Below, piece by piece: positions 1 through 9,143 of a DNA stretch of 64,000 nt (within the stretch, counting starts at the first letter, position 1; each line of letters begins with the position of its first letter). The DNA comes from Paenibacillus sp. 32352 (GTDB taxonomy: Bacteria; Bacillota; Bacilli; Paenibacillales; NBRC-103111): the NCBI RefSeq assembly GCF_002042965.1, contig NZ_MZNT01000006.1:1-64000 (forward strand), written 5' to 3'. A program made the position numbers and the translations under genes. A model generated the notes under the pieces. It was given only the letters and a program-made list of their open reading frames with translations, did not search any database and was not told where the DNA came from.

Positions 1-113
1 GCTCAAAATTCAATGCTAGCGAGAATTTTCATTCTCTGTTAAAACATTCACTCGTTGTTCAGTTTTCAAAGGACAATGCTTCTTATTTCTTGCCGCCCCG
101 TTCAGCGGCGACT
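1..113 (-). other. rRNA operon 5' leader (16S gene off the left edge)
   Basis: On the minus strand this stretch reads CCTTTGAAAACTGAAC followed by AACGAGTGA, the sequence typical of Bacillus/Paenibacillus pre-16S leaders and spacers. It includes a boxA-like antitermination element (minus-strand TCCTTTGAAAAC, near 65-78). It lies just downstream of a strong promoter and downstream of bofA, the place where B. subtilis has rrnA. The 16S rRNA itself would begin beyond position 1, so the operon is inferred from leader, promoter and synteny. Confidence 0.75.
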
Positions 114-118
114 TGATT

Positions 119-148
119 AATATATCACAATCCCACACTATAGTGCAA
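119..148 (-). promoter_or_regulatory. rRNA operon promoter
   Basis: Minus-strand -35 TTGCAC (143-148) and -10 TATATT (119-124) are separated by 18 bases. It fires toward the left edge into the rRNA leader. An AT-rich stretch (150-165) lies upstream of the -35, as expected for an UP element. Confidence 0.7.
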
Positions 149-188
149 GTCTTTTTTATTTTCCATTTTCAGACTCTTCATTATAGTC

Positions 189-458
189 TTATACAACCCA
201 CAGCTTCAACGCGATAAGCATCAATAAACCTGGCACCCCAAGCACACTGACTGTCCCTACGGTTGCGGGGTTTAGTGGAACCTCGATTCGGGTATACGGC
301 CCGAACAGATTTAAAATATATAACAAAAATGCGGCAAATGCAACATGCAAGCATACATATCCAATCCACTGAAAGGTATGCTTATGCCTGAACAAAGTAA
401 TAATCAATAACAGCCCGGATACGATAAGGATTCCCCACAGCATATATTGCTTTATCAT
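189..458 (-). CDS. bofA: BofA family pro-sigma-K processing inhibitor
   Basis: Small integral membrane protein of 89 residues. In B. subtilis BofA sits in the outer forespore membrane with SpoIVFA and holds the SpoIVFB protease inactive until pro-sigma-K must be cleaved. Two hydrophobic segments are visible (about residues 6-24 and 33-52), then the family's C-terminal NPxTVGxxSVxGxPG region. The gene overlaps yaaL, and the recR-yaaL-bofA order is the B. subtilis order. A TTG immediately before this ATG (459-461) is an alternative start; a GGAGGG lies just upstream of both. It is followed by the rRNA promoter. Confidence 0.9.
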   Translation of the reverse strand: MIKQYMLWGILIVSGLLLIITLFRHKHTFQWIGYVCLHVAFAAFLLYILNLFGPYTRIEVPLNPATVGTVSVLGVPGLLMLIALKLWVV

Positions 459-733
459 CAACCCTCCATTACCCTCCCTTTATATACGTCTATGGCAGAG
501 AGGTTCATATGCTTGGCCTGCTTAATTAACATTTCGAATCTTTTTTCCGCTGCCTCCATAGCATATACGGCATAATCAATCTGATCCACATCCAGCACGT
601 AGTTCAGTCGCTCCTGAGCCGCCACCCATTCGTTATGAGCTACTCCTATCTCAAGCAGCAGCTGCAGTCTCTCATTCTTCAATAGCTCCTCCCGTTTACG
701 ATGCTTCGAGCTTAACCTCTGCCATAGCTTCAT
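458..733 (-). CDS. yaaL: YaaL-like DUF2508 protein
   Basis: A 91-residue, highly charged, probably helical protein without membrane segments, rich in Glu, Lys and Arg. Size, character and position between recR and bofA match B. subtilis YaaL (DUF2508), whose function is unknown. Its TGA stop overlaps the bofA start region, which suggests translational coupling and co-transcription with bofA. A terminator separates it from recR upstream, so yaaL-bofA probably has its own promoter in 734-911, but I could not fix one. Confidence 0.8.
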   Translation of the reverse strand: MKLWQRLSSKHRKREELLKNERLQLLLEIGVAHNEWVAAQERLNYVLDVDQIDYAVYAMEAAEKRFEMLIKQAKHMNLSAIDVYKGRVMEG

Positions 734-911
734 TTTCGATCCCTCCCAAGTTTGTCCCTATGTTCTATACATATCAATCCAAGGGCTTAAGTAGAACCGA
801 ATCTCTTATTTTATACAAAAATAACCCGACTAAGTGCGGCTATGGCTTCGAAGCGGATTCAGGTACATTGCGGTCAAAATGAAAAGTCGCGGCATAGAAG
901 AAGAAGTCTAT

Positions 912-960
912 AAAAAAAGAAGCCGTACAAGAATAACCTGCGTTATTCTAAACGACTTCT
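912..960 (-). terminator. Rho-independent terminator after recR
   Basis: On the minus strand a long stem (arms 942-960 and about 919-937) is followed by seven Us (912-918). It lies 38 bases past the recR stop and would end the dnaX-ybaB-recR transcript. Confidence 0.85.
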
Positions 961-997
961 CTTCTTTCATTGCTATATTCAAAGGCTCGTAAGCTTG

Positions 998-1594
998 TTA
1001 AAGCTCCCTGCGTCCTTCTAACGCTTTGGTCAACGTAACCTCGTCGGCATATTCCAAATCGCCGCCCACAGGCAGACCATGCGCAATCCGCGTCACTTTC
1101 AATCCAAACGGACGTACGAGCCTCGACAAGTACATCGCCGTAGCCTCGCCTTCTATATTCGGATTGGTTGCGAGAATGAGCTCCTGCACCTGCTCGTCGG
1201 ACAACCGCCTCAGCAAATCCGCAATCCGGATTTCATCAGGGCCGATGCCTTCCATCGGTGAGATCGCTCCGTGAAGGACGTGGTAATACCCATTAAATTC
1301 TTTGGTTCTTTCCATTGCAACCAGATCCTTGGGCTCCTGCACGACACAGATGACCGAACGATCTCTGCTTTTATCCTGGCATATGCGGCAGGGGTCCGTA
1401 TCCGTAATGTTGCAGCAGACGGAACAATAGTGCAAATTTCGTTTGACATTGACCAGGGCTTTGGCAAAATCGATACAGTCGTCTTCCTTCATACGCAGCA
1501 CATGAAATGCAAGCCGCGCAGCCGTCTTGGGCCCTATACCGGGCAAACGGGCAAACGAATCGATCAGTTTGGCTAACGGTTCGGGATAAAACAA
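998..1594 (-). CDS. recR: Recombination mediator protein RecR
   Basis: A 198-residue RecR, the usual length. It works with RecF and RecO to load RecA at single-strand gaps. The order is an N-terminal helix-hairpin-helix (around [15 protein letters not shown], 17-31), a four-cysteine zinc finger (C57-C60-C69-C72), and a Toprim domain starting near [11 protein letters not shown], with a C-terminal Walker-B-like part. The start is TTG, supported by AAGGAG nine bases upstream. It is the last gene of the dnaX-ybaB-recR cluster, 65 bases behind ybaB. Confidence 0.97.
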   Translation of the reverse strand: MFYPEPLAKLIDSFARLPGIGPKTAARLAFHVLRMKEDDCIDFAKALVNVKRNLHYCSVCCNITDTDPCRICQDKSRDRSVICVVQEPKDLVAMERTKEFNGYYHVLHGAISPMEGIGPDEIRIADLLRRLSDEQVQELILATNPNIEGEATAMYLSRLVRPFGLKVTRIAHGLPVGGDLEYADEVTLTKALEGRREL

Positions 1595-1659
1595 AAGAGA
1601 TAGCTCCTTATGCTGTTAAAGTAAATTCCCTGTACTTCACAAATGCGGCCGTCGGTCGA

Positions 1660-1971
1660 TTAGAATAAGCCTGGAATGTTCATTCCGCCCGTCAAACGGG
1701 ACATTTCTTTGTTAGCCATTTCTTCCGCTTTGTTCATTGCATCGTTAATAGCTGTAAGAACGAGATCCTGAAGCATTTCTACATCGTCCGGATCTACGGC
1801 TTCCGGTTTGATGACGATTCCGGTAACTTTCTTCTGCCCGTTCACGGTAACAGTAACAACGCCGCCGCCGGCAGTTCCTTCGATTGTTTTTTGCGCCAAT
1901 TCCTCTTGCGTCTTGAGCATTTGCTCCTGCATTTTCTTCACTTGCTTCATCATTTGGTTCATGTTGTTCAT
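1660..1971 (-). CDS. ybaB: YbaB/EbfC family nucleoid-associated protein
   Basis: A 103-residue DNA-binding protein of the YbaB/EbfC family (B. subtilis YaaK), which forms a homodimer and coats the nucleoid. The N-terminus is Met- and Gln-rich ([21 protein letters not shown]), the typical helical start, and the core has [23 protein letters not shown] chose the ATG at 1971 rather than one eight codons upstream because GGAG lies 10 bases before it and the upstream version adds a non-conserved extension. It lies between dnaX and recR as in most Firmicutes. Confidence 0.93.
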   Translation of the reverse strand: MNNMNQMMKQVKKMQEQMLKTQEELAQKTIEGTAGGGVVTVTVNGQKKVTGIVIKPEAVDPDDVEMLQDLVLTAINDAMNKAEEMANKEMSRLTGGMNIPGLF

Positions 1972-1991
1972 TGAAAATCCACTCCTCGTCA

Positions 1992-3740
1992 TCAATCTTC
2001 TTTTATTTTTACCAGATCCTCGCCAAACAATTGGATGGCCTCATGAATCCATTCTTCCTTCGTTGCCGCCGGTTCATCCTCATGCACCAGCTTTAACTCC
2101 TCACCAGCCTGCTCGGCAGGCTTCGACTGCTCTGCGGCGGCCTTCCAATCCTTCATCATGATAGTGACCAGCCGAAGAGGCTTGCCTAGAATCTCACTCA
2201 TGACTTGCTCAATCAGCTGTTTATTGGCCGGCTTTTCTGTCGTTTCCCGGTGCATCGAGCTTTTGAAGGCAACGAGCAAAGCTCCCTCAAATACCGCAAC
2301 CGGCTCTCCGTCCACCAGCCAGGCATGGATGGTAATCTTCAGCTCCTTAACCCGGCCAAGCACTTGACTCCACCGCTGAATGACAGCTCGCGTTTCGTCC
2401 GTATCCTTGGCGTGCAGGTAGCCCTCCAGCTTCTCAACTCTCTTCATCGCTACAGGTACCGAAGCCGTTCTTCCACCCGAACCGGAATGACCGCCGGCAT
2501 GGCCGGAACCAGCTGCAGCTGGGGCGACACCCTGCTTAAGCATCTGAGCGATCTGCTCCTCCAGCCGCTGGATTCGTCCGGTCAGTTGAACAATCAATCC
2601 ATCCTGAGCTGGAGCCGATCCGGCTGTAGGCGCTGCCGCGGCTGAACGTTCAGGACCGGCGGAGCTGCAAAGCTTCATTAAAGCCACTTCCAGCAGCGTC
2701 TGAGGCTGTACGGAATATTTCATCTCCGTCTGGTAATGGTTCAATGTGTCCATCATGGAGATTAGCTCCTGGGTTGTGAACGACTCCGCCACTTCGGCAA
2801 ATTGTTTTACATCTATGATACGGTCAGTGACCGCCTGAGAACCAGGCACCATCTTGACCATAAGCAAATCGCGGAAATAATACAGCAGGCTCTCCATGCA
2901 TTTATCCGCACTTTTGCCTTCCTGCATGAAGTCATCAATCAACTGTAATACGACCCCGACATCCCGTCGTTTCACAGCCTGCACCAATTTTTGAAACTGG
3001 TCGCCCGCCATGCCTCCGGTAATCGATACCACATCATCGTATGTGATGCTCTTGCCCGAAAACGCCATGATCTGGTCCAGCAGGCTTAACGCATCGCGCA
3101 TGCCTCCATCGGACAATCTGGCTATGAACCGAATGGCTTCATCATCGGCATTAATTTGCTCTTCTCTGCACACTTCATGAAGCCTCTCCACCTGCTCATC
3201 CAGCGATACCCGGCGAAAATCGAAGCGCTGACAGCGGGAAATAATCGTAGCAGGCAGCTTATGCGGCTCCGTGGTAGCCAGAATGAACATAACATGTGCT
3301 GGAGGCTCCTCGAGAGTCTTCAGCAATGCATTGAAGGCCTCCGTTGTGAGCATATGAACCTCGTCGATGATGTACACCTTTTGCCGCACTTCTGTCGGCG
3401 CGTACTTCACTTTGTCCCGGATATCGCGGATTTCCTCGACGCCCCGATTGGAGGCTGCATCAATCTCCACAACGTCCATGACGGCACCCTCGGTAATGCG
3501 AATGCAGTTGGCGCACTCATTACACGGCTCCTCGGCAGGACCTTTCAAACAATTGACGGCTTTAGCCAATATTTTGGCAGCACTCGTCTTCCCCGTACCC
3601 CGTGGGCCGTTAAACAAGTAAGCGTGCGTATAACGCCCTTCGCGCAGCGAATTTTGCAAGGTTTGAACAATGTGCTTCTGACCTACAATTTCACGGAAAG
3701 CCTGCGGTCTCCACGTTCGGTATAATGCGATATGTGCCAT
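1992..3740 (-). CDS. dnaX: DNA polymerase III subunits gamma/tau
   Basis: A 582-residue clamp-loader ATPase. Visible parts are the AAA+ Walker A GPRGTGKT (45-52), a four-cysteine zinc module (C64, C73, C76, C79), the DEVH Walker B (126-129) and the [18 protein letters not shown] sensor/arginine-finger block (about 156-173). A central oligomerisation region follows, then a linker rich in Ala, Gly and Pro (about 365-425) and a tau-like C-terminus. GGAGAGG lies five bases before the ATG. It runs into ybaB and recR. I see no slippery heptamer arrangement that I would call a gamma frameshift. Confidence 0.97.
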   Translation of the reverse strand: MAHIALYRTWRPQAFREIVGQKHIVQTLQNSLREGRYTHAYLFNGPRGTGKTSAAKILAKAVNCLKGPAEEPCNECANCIRITEGAVMDVVEIDAASNRGVEEIRDIRDKVKYAPTEVRQKVYIIDEVHMLTTEAFNALLKTLEEPPAHVMFILATTEPHKLPATIISRCQRFDFRRVSLDEQVERLHEVCREEQINADDEAIRFIARLSDGGMRDALSLLDQIMAFSGKSITYDDVVSITGGMAGDQFQKLVQAVKRRDVGVVLQLIDDFMQEGKSADKCMESLLYYFRDLLMVKMVPGSQAVTDRIIDVKQFAEVAESFTTQELISMMDTLNHYQTEMKYSVQPQTLLEVALMKLCSSAGPERSAAAAPTAGSAPAQDGLIVQLTGRIQRLEEQIAQMLKQGVAPAAAGSGHAGGHSGSGGRTASVPVAMKRVEKLEGYLHAKDTDETRAVIQRWSQVLGRVKELKITIHAWLVDGEPVAVFEGALLVAFKSSMHRETTEKPANKQLIEQVMSEILGKPLRLVTIMMKDWKAAAEQSKPAEQAGEELKLVHEDEPAATKEEWIHEAIQLFGEDLVKIKED

Positions 3741-3806
3741 AGCTTCCTCTCCAACAATTGTTTATCCCGTCTATTATACTACACATCTACGGCTGAATGA
3801 AGTGGC

Positions 3807-4868
3807 TTAGGGGAAAGGAATGCTGAGAGTGAAAGTAGTTCCGAAGCCTTTCGAGGAAACGCGGATATGCCCGCCGATGTCGTGAATAATACGTTGGCAG
3901 ATGGACAGTCCAAGTCCTGTGCCTTCTTGCTTTGTAGTGAAGAACGGGTCAAAAATTTTATCAATAACAAAAAGCGGTATGCCGGGACCTGTATCGTGAA
4001 TTTCTATGTTCACTTTTCGCTCCTCAATGTCCACCCTTTCCGTAATCTTCAAATGACCTCCGTCACCCATGGCCTCAATGCCATTTTTGCATATGTTCAG
4101 AAAAACTTGCTTCAACAACTCCTTATCCGCTATGACATGTGGAAGCCCGTCTGTGATTTCGCATTGAACAATAACGCCGTGAAGCAGAGCCTCATTCTTA
4201 ATGATCGGCAAAATATCCTTCACAACCTGCGAAATATCAATGGATGTATAGGTCACATTCTTGGGTTTGCCCAGCAGCAAAAATTCGTTCACCAATTCAT
4301 TGATCCGGTTCATCTCAGTAAGCATAACCTCGGTATAGCCGCTTTCCCGTTCCATCCCTTGCTCTTGAAGTGTTTTACGAAGCACCTGCAGGAAGCCTTT
4401 AATCGAGGTCAACGGATTGCGAATTTCATGGGCGGTTCCCGCCGCTATCTGTCCGATCATCGCCAGCCGGTCGCTGCGCTGAACCTGTTCTTCCAAGGAA
4501 CGCAGATTCGTCACATCTTTAAAAATAATATAAGCTCCGGCTATCTGATGATTCTCGTCACGCAGCACATTGGAATCCAGCAAAAGCTCGTAGCGCTCCT
4601 GATTGTTCGTCCACGACAGCGCGTGGTTGCGTACAACCATCCCCTCCAGAATACTCCGCTGCACCAACTGATGCTCGGGCGGAAGTGTCGCGAATATACG
4701 GTCTACCGGCCGTCCGATCACATTCTCTTTTACTAAGCCAAGCACACGGCACGCCATATCACTGATGTCAATCAATTGAAAGCTGGTGTCAATAAGCAGA
4801 ACCCCCAGATTGACATCCTTCATAAATGTTCCGGCGAATTGCTGTAGCAAATTCAACCCCCGCTGCAA
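3807..4868 (-). CDS. PAS-domain sensor histidine kinase
   Basis: A 353-residue kinase without membrane segments, so probably cytoplasmic. Residues ~18-125 form a PAS domain (GVLLIDTSFQLIDISDMACRVLG). The H-box is GTAHEIRNPLTSIKGFL with H147, followed by NICKNGIEAM (N), DTGPGIP (G1) and GTGLGLSIC (G2). The layout resembles the sporulation phosphorelay kinases that feed Spo0F, but substrate choice cannot be read here. The start is TTG with GGAGGT six bases upstream. No response regulator adjoins it. It interrupts the usual SRP RNA-dnaX neighbourhood of B. subtilis. Confidence 0.88.
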   Translation of the reverse strand: MQRGLNLLQQFAGTFMKDVNLGVLLIDTSFQLIDISDMACRVLGLVKENVIGRPVDRIFATLPPEHQLVQRSILEGMVVRNHALSWTNNQERYELLLDSNVLRDENHQIAGAYIIFKDVTNLRSLEEQVQRSDRLAMIGQIAAGTAHEIRNPLTSIKGFLQVLRKTLQEQGMERESGYTEVMLTEMNRINELVNEFLLLGKPKNVTYTSIDISQVVKDILPIIKNEALLHGVIVQCEITDGLPHVIADKELLKQVFLNICKNGIEAMGDGGHLKITERVDIEERKVNIEIHDTGPGIPLFVIDKIFDPFFTTKQEGTGLGLSICQRIIHDIGGHIRVSSKGFGTTFTLSIPFP

Positions 4869-4959
4869 CGTGCCACCTCCTAAGCTCTACCCCTTTTAAC
4901 ATTCCAGTTAACTTTAGTATACAATTCTCCTAAATTTTTCATTTTCCTCCTGAGCGTAT

Positions 4960-5001
4960 AAAAAAACACCATCCCCGGTCATAGACCGAAAATGGTGTTT
5001 A
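4960..5001 (-). terminator. Terminator of the SRP RNA gene
   Basis: Minus-strand stem with arms 4992-4999 and 4965-4972 (AACACCAT/ATGGTGTT), an inner GGTC/GACC pairing, and a U7 tract at 4960-4966. It sits 24 bases beyond the SRP RNA 3' end and upstream of the kinase gene. Confidence 0.8.
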
Positions 5002-5024
5002 TGTACATTCATTTTAAAAAATAA

Positions 5025-5296
5025 TACCGTGCACCTACCTTGATATTACGATCCAAGCGGAATTTTTAGACTCGACTCAAGTCAGGCAGCCCTCCGGCAC
5101 ATGAAACATCTTGCTTACGGCTGCTTCCTTCCGGACCTGACCGGGTTCACAAGCATCCATTGCGGAGGACCCAACTCTCAACACCGATTCTAAAACCCAA
5201 ACCTTACATCGTAATACCGCGAATAGGCGTTCGACCCCGCTACAGCGGATTGCGGGTTACAGGGCACCGCTACCTCCCCGTCTAGCACGGCAAAGA
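5025..5296 (-). ncRNA. ffs: Large (Bacillus-type) SRP RNA
   Basis: About 272 nt on the minus strand. The 5' end reads TCTTTGCCGTGCTAGACGGG, close to B. subtilis scRNA. The universally conserved GGTCAGGTCCGGAAGGAAGC apical loop (about 5128-5148) and CATGTGCCGGAGGG are present, and the 3' end is AGGTGCACGGTA. The length and the 5' Alu-like part mark the large Gram-positive form that assembles with Ffh (and HBsu in B. subtilis) for co-translational targeting. The gene has its own promoter and terminator. The mature ends are placed by similarity and may be off by a few bases. Confidence 0.95.
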
Positions 5297-5298
5297 TA

Positions 5299-5327
5299 AG
5301 TATAGACGATTCCCCGAGAAATATCAA
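5299..5327 (-). promoter_or_regulatory. SRP RNA promoter
   Basis: Minus-strand -35 TTGATA (5322-5327), 17-base spacer, -10 TATACT (5299-5304), ending immediately before the SRP RNA 5' end. This is a near-consensus sigma-A promoter, as expected for a highly expressed RNA. Confidence 0.85.
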
Positions 5328-5337
5328 CCTGTGTGCA

Positions 5338-5730
5338 TTATTTACGTGAAACGGAAACTTTCACCGTATATCGGGGCATCATTTTCGACAGCCTGTCGTA
5401 GGCCTCCCATTCCACTCTTTCCGCCTCTTCCGCAGATAAGGTGGCCGGCACATCCAGTCTTACCGTAGCAATAGGTCCGTTCATAGTAATGGTAGAGGAC
5501 CTGACTTCGGGGATTTGTCTTATCGTATCCTTCATTAAACGGGTATCATCCATATACGTATGATAAGTGGGACTCATGGGCATGTTCGGATTGACCTCCG
5601 TTATACCAAGCGCCCCGTCCCGGGAATACGACTTCACCCTGGTCACTCCGTCCTGCTTCTGACAAGCCGTTCCCCATAATACAACGGATAATAAAATACA
5701 CAACGTGAATGACGCCACTCTCGGTTTCAA
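5338..5730 (-). CDS. Putative YhcN/YlaJ-like sporulation lipoprotein
   Basis: A 130-residue protein with an N-terminal hydrophobic segment ending WGTAC (Cys23). This resembles a lipoprotein signal but lacks the usual Leu at -3, so lipidation is uncertain. The rest has DDTRLMKDTIRQIPEVRSST and ATVRLDVPA, the IxxLPxVxxAxV / VAV pattern of small spore-associated lipoproteins of the YhcN/YlaJ type. That family link is my inference from pattern. The start is TTG with AGGAGGT upstream. It stands alone between rpmE and the SRP RNA promoter, at the junction of two synteny blocks. Confidence 0.6.
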   Translation of the reverse strand: MKPRVASFTLCILLSVVLWGTACQKQDGVTRVKSYSRDGALGITEVNPNMPMSPTYHTYMDDTRLMKDTIRQIPEVRSSTITMNGPIATVRLDVPATLSAEEAERVEWEAYDRLSKMMPRYTVKVSVSRK

Positions 5731-5867
5731 AACAAAAACACCTCCTGCAACTTCTAAGAGCTAGTGAAACAGTCCGATGAACAAAGTCATCAAAGCTGCT
5801 GCATTGCTTTTAGGATAGCCACAGGAGGCATGATTATGCTGTAAGACATCTGGAAAACGGTCTAAAA

Positions 5868-6065
5868 TTAGATACCGTATTTCTTTTTAAATTTATCAAC
5901 GCGACCGCCGGCATCAACGAATTTTTGTTTACCGGTAAAGAACGGATGGCAAGCGGAACAAATCTCAACACGAAGATTTTGTTTGATCGAACCTGTTTCG
6001 AACGTATTGCCGCAAGCACAAGTTACCGTTGTGTTATGGTACGTAGGATGGATTGCTTCTTTCAC
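5868..6065 (-). CDS. rpmE: Ribosomal protein L31 (zinc-binding form)
   Basis: A 65-residue L31 of the large subunit. CACGN and CSACHPF supply the C-x-C and C-x2-C zinc ligands of the C+ type. [22 protein letters not shown] is the conserved C-terminal part. I chose the GTG at 6065 because AGAGGTG lies six bases upstream and the protein then begins MKEAIHP like its relatives; another GTG three codons earlier would use a worse site. It lies downstream of rho, as in B. subtilis, but has its own promoter. Confidence 0.96.
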   Translation of the reverse strand: MKEAIHPTYHNTTVTCACGNTFETGSIKQNLRVEICSACHPFFTGKQKFVDAGGRVDKFKKKYGI

Positions 6066-6131
6066 TGCTTTCACCTCTTTTGCCCTGAAACACCATGTGA
6101 ATCAGAGTTATTTAATTACACACATAGGCGT

Positions 6132-6161
6132 AGTATATCACGTCAGCTGCATTCGTTGCAA
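6132..6161 (-). promoter_or_regulatory. rpmE promoter
   Basis: Minus-strand -35 TTGCAA (6156-6161), 18-base spacer, -10 TATACT (6132-6137). Transcription would start near 6125 and give a leader of about 60 nt before the GTG of rpmE. No inverted-repeat operator such as a Zur box is obvious. Confidence 0.65.
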
Positions 6162-6175
6162 GTAGTTTGTCCGAA

Positions 6176-7420
6176 TTACGGCTTTGGTGGAACATGGGTA
6201 TAAGAGCCGAGAACAACATGAGGCAGCTCCTCACGGAAAATGTCCAGCATCTGCTTCATTCCGAGCACTTCGCCCTGCGCTTTGGGAATTAGCCCCAAAT
6301 AGCTCTCGGGGTCAATATTCAAATTGCGCAGCTGAATCAGCTTGAGATCGGTTCGTCTGGCAAATTCGATCATGGCCTCGATTTCTTCTTCCCTATCCGT
6401 TACGCCGGGAAAAATCAAATAGTTGATTGAGGTATACACCCCTTTATCAGCCGCGTAGCGAAGCGATTTCTCGACATTCTTCAGCGTATAGCCGCGGGGC
6501 TTGTAATAAGCGTTATAATGGTCGTCCAAGGCACTGATGGTGCTTACCCGCATCAAGTTAAGGCCGGCGTCCACAATGCCGCGGATATGGTCGGTCAGAC
6601 CGGCATTGGTATTGATATTGATATATCCCATGCTGGTCAGCTCACGCACACGGCGCATCGCTTGAATGATGATCGGCGCTTGCGTCGATGGCTCGCCTTC
6701 ACAGCCTTGTCCGAAGCTGATGATGCTGTCCGGCGTTTTCAGATGCTCCAGCATGACTTCAACAACTTCATCCACCGTCGGCTTGAAGTTCATACGTGTC
6801 TGCGGGGCAGGAAAGCCGCTATCGTCAGGCTGTTCGGAAATACAGCCAAAGCACCCGGCATTGCAGGAGAATGATACGGGAACCGCACCTTCCCAGCGAT
6901 TCAAGAACGTATTGGAGGCTGTAAGACATTCGTAGCCCAAAGCACAATTCGATAAATGCTTGTAAAGCCGGTTCTCGCTGTACTTCTCCAAATAACGCTG
7001 CACCTGCAGCTCCAGCTCGTCAGGATCACAGTTGCGCGGATTCCACCGCTCCGGATCGTCACTCTGATGCGCGGCCACATAAAACCGCCCGTCCTTCCAG
7101 ACGGCAGCCGTGTAACCGAACAGCGGAAGCAGCTGGCTCTTGTCCGATTTGACGTACCCTGGAAGCAGCAGCCGGGTGAAGCCCTGCGGCAGCAGCGCTC
7201 CGACGGCCGTAACATCCCCGGGGACGACTTCCATCTCCCCGGTAGCCGCATTCAAGCCAACCGGTCGTGTATGCGGCAGGCTGACCAACGTAGCTCCTTC
7301 CGGAAGAGGAATCAGCTCTTCTTCCATAATATCGGTTATCATATCACCGTTACGGCCAAGTGCAGTATAGTCGGGATGATCGAATACATTTCCATCACGG
7401 TCGGCATATAGCAAGTTCAT
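6176..7420 (-). CDS. Radical SAM protein of unknown substrate
   Basis: A 414-residue protein with the radical SAM cluster motif C186-x3-C190-x2-C193 (SCNAGCFGC) after an unusually long N-terminal region of about 180 residues. GQGCEGEPSTQAP resembles the glycine-rich SAM-binding (GGE-like) segment. GYININTNAGL and MRVSTISALDDHYNAYYKPRGY resemble the barrel strands of the 4Fe-4S AdoMet family. AGGAG stands eight bases before the ATG. It follows rho by 24 bases and probably shares its transcript. I do not recognise a named family member and assign no substrate. Confidence 0.8.
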   Translation of the reverse strand: MNLLYADRDGNVFDHPDYTALGRNGDMITDIMEEELIPLPEGATLVSLPHTRPVGLNAATGEMEVVPGDVTAVGALLPQGFTRLLLPGYVKSDKSQLLPLFGYTAAVWKDGRFYVAAHQSDDPERWNPRNCDPDELELQVQRYLEKYSENRLYKHLSNCALGYECLTASNTFLNRWEGAVPVSFSCNAGCFGCISEQPDDSGFPAPQTRMNFKPTVDEVVEVMLEHLKTPDSIISFGQGCEGEPSTQAPIIIQAMRRVRELTSMGYININTNAGLTDHIRGIVDAGLNLMRVSTISALDDHYNAYYKPRGYTLKNVEKSLRYAADKGVYTSINYLIFPGVTDREEEIEAMIEFARRTDLKLIQLRNLNIDPESYLGLIPKAQGEVLGMKQMLDIFREELPHVVLGSYTHVPPKP

Positions 7421-7444
7421 GGCTAATGCTCCTATCTTGTTGAA

Positions 7445-8773
7445 TTACGACGCAGAGGTGTTTTTTACCCGCTTGGAGGCGGATGCGGAAGAAGAACCGC
7501 TGCCCCCGCTGCCGCCTGTGCTGCCCGCGCCATTTTTTTCGAGCATATCCAAAAACTCTTGGTTCGTCTTGGAATCAGCCAGCTTCTTGAGGAAAGCCTC
7601 CAAATATTCATGCGAATCATTCATGCTCTTGCGAATAGCCCATACTTTATCCAGCTCTTCTTTGGTCAAGAGCATTTCCTCGCGGCGTGTACCCGATCGG
7701 CGAATGTCGATAGCCGGGAATATGCGGCGCTCCGCCAGCTTGCGGTCCAGGTGCAGCTCCAGATTGCCTGTTCCCTTGAACTCTTCATAGATAACGTCAT
7801 CCATACGCGATCCGGTTTCAATAAGCGCAGTGGCCAGGATCGTCAGGCTGCCGCCTTCTTCGATATTACGGGCGGCACCGAAAAATCTTTTCGGGCGATG
7901 GAACGCCCCGGGATCGATCCCCCCGGATAAGGTACGGCCAGTCGGAGGCACGACCAGGTTGTAGGCGCGAGCCAAACGAGTGATGCTATCCATCAATATA
8001 ACGACATCTTTCTTATGCTCAACCAAGCGTTGAGCCCGCTCTAACACCAATTCAGCAACCTTGATGTGATTCTCCGGCAGCTCGTCAAAGGTAGAAGCGA
8101 CCACTTCCCCTTTCACCGAACGCTGCATATCCGTCACTTCTTCCGGACGCTCGTCAATCAGCAGCACAAACAGCTCGATATCCGGGTAATTAGTGGAAAT
8201 GCTGTTGGCAATTTCTTTGAGCAGCAAGGTTTTACCTGCCTTAGGCGGAGCTACGATCAAGCCGCGCTGTCCTAATCCTACGGGAGCCAATAAGTCCATA
8301 AGCCGTGTGGAATAATGCGTAGGGGAGGTTTCGAGCACCAGTTTTTTCTGCGGATACAGAGGAGTCAATGCCGGGAAGTGCAGCCGTTCCGCTGCCGTCA
8401 CAGGGTCCTCTCCGTTTACTGCCTCCACATGCAGCAAGCCGAAGTAACGTTCGTTTTCTTTTGGAGGCCGGCATTTACCGGATACCAGGTCTCCGGACCG
8501 CAAATCAAATTTGCGAATCTGGGAGGCGGATATATAAATATCCTCCGAACTAGGCAGGTAATTGATAGGTCTAAGGAAACCGAAACCGTCCTGCAGGATC
8601 TCCAGTACGCCCTCCATAAACATCAATCCGCTTTTTTCAGCCTGCGCGCGTAAAATGGCGAAAATAAGTTCTTTTTTCTTCAACTGCCCGTAATAAGGAA
8701 TTTGATGCTTTTTGGCCAATTGATAAAGCTCTGTTAATTTAAGTGCCTCTAGTTGAGCTAGATGCATATCCAT
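7445..8773 (-). CDS. rho: Transcription termination factor Rho
   Basis: A 442-residue hexameric RNA helicase. An N-terminal Rho-N domain ([34 protein letters not shown]) is followed by the cold-shock-like RNA-binding domain ([16 protein letters not shown], 55-69). The ATPase has APPKAGKT (175-182), [13 protein letters not shown] and [15 protein letters not shown]. The C-terminus carries an extra low-complexity Gly/Ser tail (about 415-442) beyond the usual end, which looks disordered. The ATG at 8773 has only a weak GGTGG upstream; an in-frame ATG two codons on is possible. It lies between murA and rpmE as in B. subtilis. Confidence 0.96.
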   Translation of the reverse strand: MDMHLAQLEALKLTELYQLAKKHQIPYYGQLKKKELIFAILRAQAEKSGLMFMEGVLEILQDGFGFLRPINYLPSSEDIYISASQIRKFDLRSGDLVSGKCRPPKENERYFGLLHVEAVNGEDPVTAAERLHFPALTPLYPQKKLVLETSPTHYSTRLMDLLAPVGLGQRGLIVAPPKAGKTLLLKEIANSISTNYPDIELFVLLIDERPEEVTDMQRSVKGEVVASTFDELPENHIKVAELVLERAQRLVEHKKDVVILMDSITRLARAYNLVVPPTGRTLSGGIDPGAFHRPKRFFGAARNIEEGGSLTILATALIETGSRMDDVIYEEFKGTGNLELHLDRKLAERRIFPAIDIRRSGTRREEMLLTKEELDKVWAIRKSMNDSHEYLEAFLKKLADSKTNQEFLDMLEKNGAGSTGGSGGSGSSSASASKRVKNTSAS

Positions 8774-9143
8774 AATTTCTAACCACCAAACTATTAAATT
8801 TTCAAGGCTTAACGTTCCACATTCATTATTCTAGCATGAGGCGTTCATGGAATCCTTTTTCATTTGCCGGGAAGTACATGTTCTCGGAGAAAACCCACTA
8901 AGGAATCAGGTCGGGGAATGAGGAAAGGAGCAGCAAGCCTTTCTTGCGAAAAACCATCCCTCAATGTTCACCGCAGCGATCAGGCCGGGCGAAGACCTCG
9001 CAGATAGCTTTTCGTAAGAAAGCCGCTTCATAACATGTTTAACCGTTTTACGGTGTTCTGTTTCAAAAGACTATCGAAGTGTTGTTTCACTGTGATGCAG
9101 ACATTGTCTAGCATTACCCAATTTGGCGAAGTCTATACGACTA
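8774..9143. other. Intergenic stretch, murA to rho
   Basis: 370 bases with no convincing reading frame or ribosome site. Two short imperfect inverted repeats are present (near 8931-8950 around GCAAG..CTTGC, and 9006-9024 around AGC..GCT), neither with a U-tract. It presumably contains the rho promoter and leader on the minus strand. I could not place a promoter with confidence. Confidence 0.5.
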
